DNA of 64,000 nucleotides from Symbiodinium natans (taxonomy: Eukaryota; Sar; Dinophyceae; Suessiales; Symbiodiniaceae). How positions within the stretch are numbered: the first letter of the stretch is position 1; each line of letters opens with the position of its first letter. The translations under genes were made by a program, and so were the position numbers. The DNA lies in NCBI GenBank assembly GCA_905221605.1, contig CAJNDS010001125.1, forward strand, positions 293,501 through 357,500. Direction: 5' to 3'. The notes beneath the pieces are model-generated. The model was not told the DNA's origin. It worked only from the letters and a program-made list of their open reading frames with translations, and did not search any database. Positions 56,010-64,000 of the stretch are shown in pieces.

Positions 56010-56340
56010 TCTGAGGGGGGCACGGAGCCGTGACTCATTTCAGGCCCTGAAATGAGTCACTGTTTGTGTTGAGGGGGCCGTGACTAAAAACAGTGACTCA
56101 TTTCAGGGCCTGAAATGAGTCACAGTTCTGCGTCGGGCGCACGCGCATGACTCATTTCAGGGCCAGAAATGAGTCATGCGCTTGTGCACCGAAGCCAAAA
56201 CAGTGACTCATTTCAGGCCCTGAAATGGGTCATGCGCTTGCGCGCCGAAGCCAAAACAGTGACAAGTTTCAGGGCCTGAAATGAGTCATGTGCTTGCATC
56301 CCGGAGACAGAACTGCAACTCATTTCAGGTTGTTGAATAG
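56010..56340 (+). repeat. Palindromic TGACTCA/TGAGTCA repeat cluster
   Basis: GTGACTCATTTCAGG and CCTGAAATGAGTCAC face each other across a single central base in up to five copies, separated by 25-30-base spacers such as TGCGCTTG(C/T)GC(A/G)CCGAAGCC. This is the same core as at 53000-53215. The arms contain the bZIP-type word TGA(C/G)TCA. Confidence 0.85.
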
Positions 56341-56344
56341 TGTT

Positions 56345-56560
56345 AACAGCTTGTCAAGGAATTTGAGAATTCTAATACTTCCGGATTTCCGATTGCGGCG
56401 TTTCTAAATATTAGGCATTTACGAATTTAGCAATTTCGGCTAGAAGCCGCAAATCCCTAAGATCAGGAATTTTGGCCACTACCGGGTTTCTTAAGGCCAA
56501 AGCTCCTAAATCCCTAAATTCCTAATTTCAGGAATTTAGGAATTTCATCCCACTGCGCCA
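56345..56560. repeat. AATTCCTAAATT palindromic satellite, small block
   Basis: The words TTTAGGAATTT and AATTCCTAAATT face each other; the large array at 58350-60020 is made of the same words. Confidence 0.75.
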
Positions 56561-56689
56561 TCTGTGCTCTGATGTGAACGGATTCTCTGTTGCGAAGAAC
56601 CTTGGAAGGGCCCAGAGGACATGGATTTGTTAACCATGTGTGGTTTTCTTATTGACTTGAAACAGAAACGTCTCTAACACATCCATTCC

Positions 56690-56985
56690 CTTGAAGGTCC
56701 CAGAGGAAATGGATTTGTTGACCACGTTTGGATTTCTTGTCCGCTTGAAACAGAAACATTTGGTTAACAAATCCATTTTGTTGACCACGTTTGGTTTTCT
56801 TGTCCGCTTGAAACAGAAGCATGTGGTTAACAAATCCATTGTGTTGACCACGTTTGGTTTTCTTGTCCGCTTGAAACAGAAACATGTGGTTAACAAATCC
56901 ATTGTGTTGACCACGTTTGGTTTTCTTGTCCGCTTGAAACAGAAACATGTGGTTAACAAATCCATTCTGTTGACCACGATCGCAA
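56690..56985 (-). repeat. 63-bp tandem repeat, five copies
   Basis: The unit carries GTTGACCACGTTTGGTTTTC, TTGTCCGCTTGAAACAGAAA and CATGTGGTTAACAAATCCAT. Period 63 keeps frames open on both strands (21-residue peptide repeats), which is not evidence of a gene. Confidence 0.9.
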
Positions 56986-57355
56986 GCAGTGCGCCCCATA
57001 GTTTTTGCTGAAAGAATGTGTACCAAAATCACAAATCGCAAGCAGTCTCCCTTAGTTTTTTTGCTGAAAGAGCAGGCGCAAGACTCACAAATCGCAAGCA
57101 GTGTCACCCTTAGTGTTAATTAAACACAGATCTCAAGCAGTGTGCCCACAGCTTTTTGCTGAAAGAAGATGCCCCAAAATCAACAATCGCAAGCAGTGTC
57201 CCCCTTAGTTTGTCTAAGAAATTGACAAATCGCAAGCAGTGTCCCATGAATTTTTGTTGAAAGAAGAAATCTAAAATCACAAGTCGCAAGCAGTGTCCCC
57301 TATATTTTTTTTGAGAGAATATCTACCAAACTCACAAATCGCAAGCGCCGTGTCC
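56975..57355 (+). repeat. About 60-bp tandem repeat, seven diverged copies
   Basis: The unit contains AAATCGCAAGCAGTGTCCCC, TTAGTTTTTTTGCTGAAAGA and a variable A-rich end. Confidence 0.8.
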
Positions 57356-57599
57356 CCAGGCGGGACCCCCAAGGCCCAGTCCCCGGGTTTGTATAGTTTG
57401 AATAGTTCGAATAGTTTGGGGAAAACTCGGGTGAATGTTTTTTCAAGGGAAGAGTGTTGACACTTAGCGAATATGCCACAGAGGCCTCTTAAAATTTGAA
57501 AAGGTCCCTTGCATTCTTTCTGCATTCTTTCAAACCCTTGAAATGTTAAAAGAAACCAAAAGGTGGCTAGCAAATCCAATCGATTCGCTGAGATTGGTT

Positions 57600-58350
57600 G
57601 TAAATTGGTGCAAGAAAAAGCGGACAAAATTTGGTGTGATTCGCGCGCCTCCGATTTTTGCGCAGGAGGGCGAGTCACACCAGATTGTATCCGCTGAGCT
57701 CTTGTAAATTTGTGCAAGAAGAAGGCGGACAAAATTTGGTGTGATTCGCGCGCCTCCGTTTTTTGCTTGCGCAAGGAGGGCGCGCGAATCACACCAGATT
57801 TTGTCTTCTGGGTTTTGTCGGACATGTGAGCAACAAGAAGGACAAAACTTGGTGTGATTCGCGCGCCTCCCATTTTTGCTTGCGCAGGGAGGGCGCGCGA
57901 ATCACACCAGATTTTGTTCTCTGGGTTTTGTCGGACATGTGAGCAACAAGAAGGACAAAATTTGGTGTGATTCGCGCGCCTCTGTTCTTTGCTGGCGCAA
58001 GGAGGGCGCGCGAATCACACCAGATTTTGTCCTCTGGGGTTTGTCGGACATGCGAGCAACAAGAAGGACAAAAATTTGGTGTGATTCGCGCGCCTCCCGT
58101 TTTTGCTTGCGCAGGGAGGGCGCGCGAATCACTCCAGATTTTATCTTCTGGGTTTTGTCGGACATGTGAGCAACAAGAAGGACAAAATTTGGTGTCATTC
58201 GCGCGCCTCTGTTCTTTGCTGGCGCAAGGAGGGCGCGCGAATCACAACAGATTTTGTCCTCTGGGGGTTTGTCGGACATGCGAGCAACAAGAAGGACAAG
58301 ATTTTGGTGTGATTCGCGCGCCTCCCATTCTTGCTTGCGCAAGGAGGGCG
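57600..58350 (+). repeat. 113-bp satellite containing a long hairpin, about seven copies
   Basis: Each unit has GGTGTGATTCGCGCGCCTCC and, 20-25 bases later, GGAGGGCGCGCGAATCACAC, which are complementary and can form a stem of about 20 base pairs. The spacing of successive units is 113 or 114 bases (57851, 57964, 58078, 58191, 58306). The rest of the unit is TTTTGTC(C/T)TCTGGG, TTTGTCGGACATG and CAACAAGAAGGAC. Confidence 0.9.
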
Positions 58351-60020
58351 TTGAGCCGAAATTCCTAAATTCCTAAATTCACCTGGAATTATAAAATTCA
58401 GGCATTTAGGAATTTCGGCTTAAAGTCCTAAATTCCTAAATTCCTAATTCCCGGTAATTAGGAATTTAGGAATTAAAGAAATTCAAGGAATTTCAGAAGT
58501 TCTAATTCTTCTGGGTTTCCGGCCCGCTGGATTTAGGAATTTAAGAATTCAGGAATTTCGGCTAAAGGCCAAAACTCCTAAATTCCCAAATTCCTACTTC
58601 CCGGGAATTAGGAATTTAGGAATTTAGGAATTTCGACTTAAGGCAAAAACTCCTAAATTCCTAATTCCGCTGGAATCAGGAATTGAGGAATTTAGGACAA
58701 AACTCCTAAATTCCTATATTCCTAATTCCAGCGGGCCGGAAACCCAGAAGAATTAGAACTTCTGAAATTCCTTGAATTCCTTAAATTCCTAAATTCCTAA
58801 TTCCCGGGAAGTAGGAATTTAGGAATTTAGGAGTTTTGGCCTTTAGCCGAAATTCCTAAGTTCCTAAATTCCTAATTCCCGGGAATTAGGAATTTAGGAA
58901 TTTAGGAATATCGGCTGAAGGCCAAAACTCCAAAATTCCAAAATTCCTAAATTCCTAATTCCAGCGTGCCGGAAACCCAAAAGAATTAGAACTTCTGAAA
59001 TTCCTTGAATTCCTTAAATTCCTAAATTCATAATTCCCGGGAATTAGGAATTTAGGAACTTAGGAATTTCGGCTAAAGGCCAAAACTCCAAAATTCCTAA
59101 TTCCCGGGAATTAGGAATTTAGGAATTTAAGGAATTCAAGGAATTTCAGAAGTTCTAATTCTTCTGGGTTTGCGGCCCGCTGGAATTAGGAAGTTAGGAA
59201 TTTAGCAATTTCGGCAAATGCCCAAAACTCCTAAATTCCTAATTCCCGGGAATTTTAAATTTAGGAATTTAGGAATTTCGGCTGAAGGCCAAAACTCCTA
59301 AACTCCTAAATTCCTAATTCCAGCGGGCCGGGAACCCAGAAGAATTAGAACTTCTGAAATTCCTTGAATTCCTTGAATTCCTAAATTCCTAACTCCCAGG
59401 AATTAGGAATTTAGGAACTTAGGAATTTCGGCTAAGGCCAAAACTCCTAAATTCTAATTCCTAATTCCCGGGAAGTAGGAATTTAGGAATTCAGGAATTT
59501 CGGCTTAAGGCTAAAACTCCTAAATTCTTAAATTCCAAGTTCCCGGAATTAGGAATGTAGGAATTTAGGGAATTTCAGAAGTTCTAATTCTTCTGGGTTT
59601 CCGGCACGCTGGAATTAGGAATTTAGGAATTTAGGAATTTCGGCTAAAGGCCAAAACTCCTAAATTCCTAATTCCCGGGAAGTAGGAATTTAGGACTTTC
59701 GGCTGAAGGCCAAAACTCCTAAATTCCTAAATTCCTAATTCCAGCGGGCCGGAAACCCAGAAGAATTAGAACTTCTGAAATTCCTTGAATTCCTTGAATT
59801 CCTAAATTCATAATTCCCGGGAATTAGGAATTTAGCAATTTAGGAATTTCGGCTTAAGGCAAAAACTCCTAAATTCCTGAATTCCTAATTCCAGGGAATT
59901 AGGAATTCAGGAACTTAGGAATTTCGGCTGAAGGCCAAAACTCCTAAATTCCTAATTCCAAGGAATTAGGAATTTAGGAGTTTCGGCTTAAGGCCTGAAT
60001 TCCTAAATTTCTAATTCTTT
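58350..60020. repeat. 1.7-kb array of AATTCC palindromes
   Basis: Dozens of copies of CCTAAATTCCTAATTCC facing GGAATTAGGAATTTAGG, centred on CCCGGG or CAGCGG. They are interspersed with GGAAACCCAGAAGAATTAGA (and its complement), TTCTGAAATTCCTTGAATTC and TTTCGGCTGAAGGCCAAAAC. Both orientations are present in equal measure, so the array is a nest of inverted repeats. No gene. Confidence 0.9.
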
Positions 60021-60074
60021 ATATTGGAGTAAGCAGGCAAGGACAAAGGTCAAATGATACGTAAAGGTTCCTCT

Positions 60075-60159
60075 TACATATATATATATATAGATACTAC
60101 ATGTTCGCGTATATACGCATATCTATATATACATATATATATGTATGTATGTATGTATG

Positions 60160-60196
<37 letters not shown>

Positions 60197-60228
60197 TATA
60201 TATGCATGTATATACATACATGCATACA

Positions 60229-60259
<31 letters not shown>

Positions 60260-60265
60260 GTATGC
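60075..60265. repeat. TA, GTAT, GT and CATA microsatellites
   Basis: TA tract, then GTAT, TA, GT and CATA units in succession. CATA is the complement of the earlier GTAT units, so a hairpin is possible. Confidence 0.9.
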
Positions 60266-60269
60266 ATAC

Positions 60270-63200
60270 ATACTCAAGGCAGTCGAGGATATGGTTTAAG
60301 CATGTTCTTCTCACAAGGGCAAGTCAAGATGAACGAGACATGTCAATGGTGTTAAAACGAAATCACCGATCCGAATAACCAGACAAACGTAATATCGACA
60401 ATCGTAAAGTCAGAATCACCAGGATGTACCATGAAGAGCCTGCGACCGCTGGTCAGTAACCACTCGGAACCTTCTAGCAAGGTTGTCACGCACCTTTGAG
60501 AGAGCTCGCGACAGTTGTTTGTTTAATGCGGAGTTCGGGGGTTTGGGATTTACGGTGCATTTCCGCGTCGGGTATCATCATGCAATGGCTCTTGGACACT
60601 TCCCTAGCCGTAAACCCTTTGGGGGCCAAGGATCTACTGCCAAACTACGTCGACTCCCCGCTGCATGCCTCCGATTGCAGACGGCTCTCGGGTTTTCGAG
60701 GTTTGTAAGGCTTATAGGGTTTTAGGGAACCCCTATAGGCCTTCGAGCCCAAGCACCTCCTTAACCACCTGAAGCCCTGTAATCCCTAAGTTGCGAAGAC
60801 AGGCGGGTTCAGGCGCGGAAGCCTGGAGGCATGAGAGTGACATGATGTTGCAGGAGTTCAGCTCGGCCTCCAGCCCTTAGAAGAATGCACGAACAATTCC
60901 CGCATCTGCGGGGAGAGTCTTCAGGCCTCCCTTCCTTTCTGTGGGTTTCTTCTCATGACTTTGAACCCGATTCGAGAACCCACAAAGCAACCCAAAAGAA
61001 TCTAGAGATGAAGCTTTGCACGCTAGCCAAGGAGCCCTGACTCCTTGCACCACATGCCGTTTAAGCCTGCAGCCCCAAAGCCTTACAAGTTCCGAACTTA
61101 GTGCAGGCTATCTTGCTCGCATGACGTGCGACCCGACCACAGGCCGCTCAGCCACCAGTTTTTTTGGAGATTGGGATGGCCTCAAGGACTTAAATCCTGA
61201 GGGCTTTTGGGGGTTCCTTTTGAAGGGCGTGGGGCTCTGAGCAAGCCCCCCTCCCACCAGTTGCTAGGGTAGTTTAGGCTCCGTTTCCTACAAAGATGTT
61301 GGTGATGCCCTTTTTCGTTGTTTCGGGTGGTAATGGTTGGCTTCGAGAATCTGCCCCCTTTTCGTACGACGTGGCGCATCGCTCAGGCCAAATGCAAGAT
61401 CATCAACAGCAACCCAAAACCAGTTGCCGATTCAGTGCATTGAAATGTAAACGATATTAAAGTCTGCCCTGACACCCAGAACCAGCTTAACATTTAAGTG
61501 TCTCAGATGGCTAAAATCTGGCGAGATATGCAAACACGGCAGCCAAGCAAGAATCTTGCGGGCTCTGTAATGAATCGCATATTTCAAGACTCGTGTTCAG
61601 CAGCGCCTTCGTTATGTGCTTACATGTGCCATAAGGCCTGGGACAGGACTTCGCAAGTGTTTCTGGTGGAATGTGTTCAGTTTCACGCGCGACACGTTGT
61701 ACATATTCTGCCTCGCGCTCCTTCCCAGTCCTCCCTGTCAGAACAACGACGTCAACCACAATCGATCGCCCTAGGCCCTAAACACTCCTCCCAAGTCCAA
61801 CATGGGCATTCCTTTTCAGTGCCTTCGGGGCTTTCAGACTGATAGGTCTAAGGGTTTAGGGAGGGACAAATCGCAGCCTTCAATCTTCAAGCCTATCAGC
61901 CCCCACAAGTCGTTTGAAACGGACCAATGCTGCATCTTCCCTCGAGCTCCCACAAGGCCCCATAAACCCTACAAGCCCAACCCCGTAAGTTCCCACAGCC
62001 AGGTGCTCTCGAGCCTTGCTACATGGGCAGAGTCAACACGAACAACGACCCCCTCGACAATTCGGCCGCTTTTAAGCCGAGCGACGGCGAGCAGCTTGGC
62101 CTTCGGTGCGCTTCAAGGCCTATAGGCCTATGGGATGGTTGAGGTTTTCGGGTGTAGGGTTCAGTTTACGGTTGAGGCATTTAGGGAACTTTGGGCCGAA
62201 GGCTGAAAAGCTTCTGGCCATAGGTTCGGAGTTGAAAGACAGAGACCTTTGAAGCCCCACATCCGAAAACACAACCCACAGCGTAATCAGTGTGCAGTGA
62301 GTGTGCTGCGGGCCCTCAAGGCTGAATAATGCGGCAGAGTGTCTGTTGCTGCTCTCGAAAACACAGAACCTGCACCGAACCCTACATCCCACAACTTCTT
62401 CAACGTTACGCCCCCTAATTCCGAAACCCAAGCTCTAAAACCCTCCAAATCGGGGGATAAAAGCAAAGGCAACAAGGGACCAACGCTTGCCAAGAATGGA
62501 ACGCCCTGCAACGGGCTGTGGGGACGTGGGAGGGGGTGGGGTGGGGGCGGGGGGGTGGGGGGGGGGGGGTGGGGGGGGGGGGGGGGGGGGGGGGGTGAGG
62601 AACCGCCCACAAGAGCCGGGTAGGGTTGAGAGCTTAGCGTGTGTCATTGGTCAGCTGGACGCCACAGTTTTCCCGCCCAAACACTACTCACAGCGACCAT
62701 CAACTGCCTGAACCCCAACGTGGGCCAAACCAAATGCACATTTCGATTGTGTTCAGGCTCAACACCGCATCTGAGCAACACATGTTCCAGGAAATCGGGT
62801 GATGGTTGCTCAAGAAACGAGTCCTAGGCTTGCGGACCTTTCTCGCAGATTTTCGGGTCGAGTGCTAGAAGGCTAAGCCCTAAACCCTAAACCCTAAACC
62901 CTAATTTTTGAATGGGGGTCCAGAGGCCAGAAGTCGATCGGAGCAGCTCAGGTACGTCTATGCTCCCGGCGATGGCAACAGGCTGCGCGAAGTTCGGGGC
63001 GCCTTGGCACTGATGTGAGGGAGCGTTTACGTGGCATACATCTCACGTGTATATACATACATATACATATATATATATACGTGATTTCTTCTAATATGTA
63101 TCATCTATCTTATGATGAAATTTTAACCTCGTATCATGGGAGCCAAATCTGCCACAAACCCCGTACATGACAACCGTAGAACTGGAGTCTTAAACGTCCC

Positions 63201-64000
63201 AAGTCTTGCGCAACCCTACCGTATGTGGCTGTTCATCCAAGTACACTGCCACTCAGAATCCTTCACTCAAAAGGTTCCAATACCGGGCCAATATACTGGA
63301 AAAAGTCCAACAACACTGAAGACTAGGGGGCGGAGGGTATGTATTCAGGGGAAGTGAAGGGGTCGGTGCAGTTGTCGTGTCTCTGGCACACTTTGCGGTC
63401 ATCCAGTGTGTCTGGGGTGACCTAGATTCCTGCCCAACTACTTTCAGTAGAATGTCTTACTCGTTCTCCCTCTTGAGCCTCCCCCGCCCCCTATCGCGCC
63501 CCTCACTCTGTTTACGGGCTAGGTGTTGAGGTTTAGGGTTTGGGGTTCAGGTCATGGGGATGGGGATTAGGTGTTAAGGTTTAGGGTTTGGAGTTCAGGG
63601 TTCAGGGTTCAGGGTTCAGGGTTTAGGGTTTAGGGTTTAGCCTTGAATTTCCGGGGTGTAAATCCCGAATTTTTGCATACCTGCTAGAAAGGATTCTAAG
63701 GACTGCTTTGGGCGAAGATCTCGTGTCTAGGGGTGGAAGGGATTGCCCAGCAGACTTTGCAGGCGCCGGTGTAGGGTTCAGGGTTTAGGGTTTCGGGTGG
63801 ATAGTGCGTCCTTTTGGCTCTTTCGAAATGCCGACCTGTTCGGAACATGTGGCGACGTAGAAATACATAGCACCCAGTGTTTCCCGTGAAATCGGGGAGG
63901 TCCAAAGCCCATTCTGGCTAAAACATCCATGATTTATGCGTTTCCAAGATGAAGGTATCCGACGGTGCTGTCGCAGGCGATCATCTGTCGGACACACTCT
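60270..64000. other. No supported gene; telomere-like and G-rich tracts
   Basis: A G-rich tract of about 75 bases lies at 62521-62595 with G runs up to 14. Perfect CCCTAAA units (four) are at 62877-62903. A TA tract is at 63048-63080. GGGTTTA/GGGTTCA units are at 63530-63640 and 63775-63800. At the right edge a minus-strand stretch (63785-63997) reads GLWTSPISRETLGAMYFYVA, faintly protein-like, but it overlaps another open frame and is not called. Confidence 0.5.

Overview
The window looks like a piece of a dinoflagellate nuclear genome, probably from a Suessiales/Symbiodiniaceae-type lineage. The evidence is indirect. There are interstitial arrays of the TTTAGGG telomere heptamer and many degenerate copies. 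Gene density is very low, and candidate exons of one gene are bounded by AG|G. Copia-type and RNase H-bearing LINE-type retroelements, microsatellites and hairpin-rich satellites dominate. Three inserted units start with TGGCTCAAG, the last nine bases of the dinoflagellate spliced leader. No bacterial operon structure, rRNA, tRNA or CRISPR was found.

Layout. 1-2640 (minus strand): a broken-up multi-exon gene for a beta-lactamase-like serine hydrolase with a Cys-rich tail that runs off the left edge. 2640-4325: nothing firm. 4326-10650 (plus): a decayed Copia element with gag-like ORFs, integrase, YVDD reverse transcriptase and RNase H, followed by an unusual extra C-terminal domain that resembles a SAM/cytosine methyltransferase fold. 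It ends in a purine tract and an apparent 3' LTR start.

10654-21892 is the most unusual part. The putative Copia LTR is interrupted by four consecutive insertions, called B, C, D and C' here. The array contains five exact copies of the 12-mer GTAAAATTCACC, one at each edge and one at each internal junction. B is a 5'-truncated LINE (RT, RNase H, and a separate ORF with protein-kinase-like motifs). C and C' are near-identical 2.1-kb non-coding units. D carries an unknown ORF. C, D and C' share their 5' ends, and D and C' share part of their 3' ends. They also carry two families of small hairpins with conserved cores and variable, still complementary, stems. The simplest reading is repeated target-primed insertion into one site by trans-spliced, mutually related retroelements.

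21893-29400: the rest of the putative LTR, a large inverted pair of triplet microsatellites (CTA then TAG), and a second Copia fragment on the minus strand (gag, zinc knuckle and aspartic protease). 29400-36950: gene-poor DNA with telomere-like repeats and an 8-bp minisatellite. 36950-39750: a stack of tandem arrays, including 42-bp satellites whose long open frames are by-products of the period. 39830-48700: simple repeats, a higher-order 85-bp minisatellite and one possible RNase H relic. 50000-60020: tandem 1.3-1.8-kb blocks and several satellites, most of them made of perfect hairpins. 60020-64000: simple repeats and telomere-like tracts, no supported gene.

The functional genes are therefore few: one host-type enzyme gene at the left edge and retroelement genes. 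All coding calls come from reading motifs by eye; no database search was possible.
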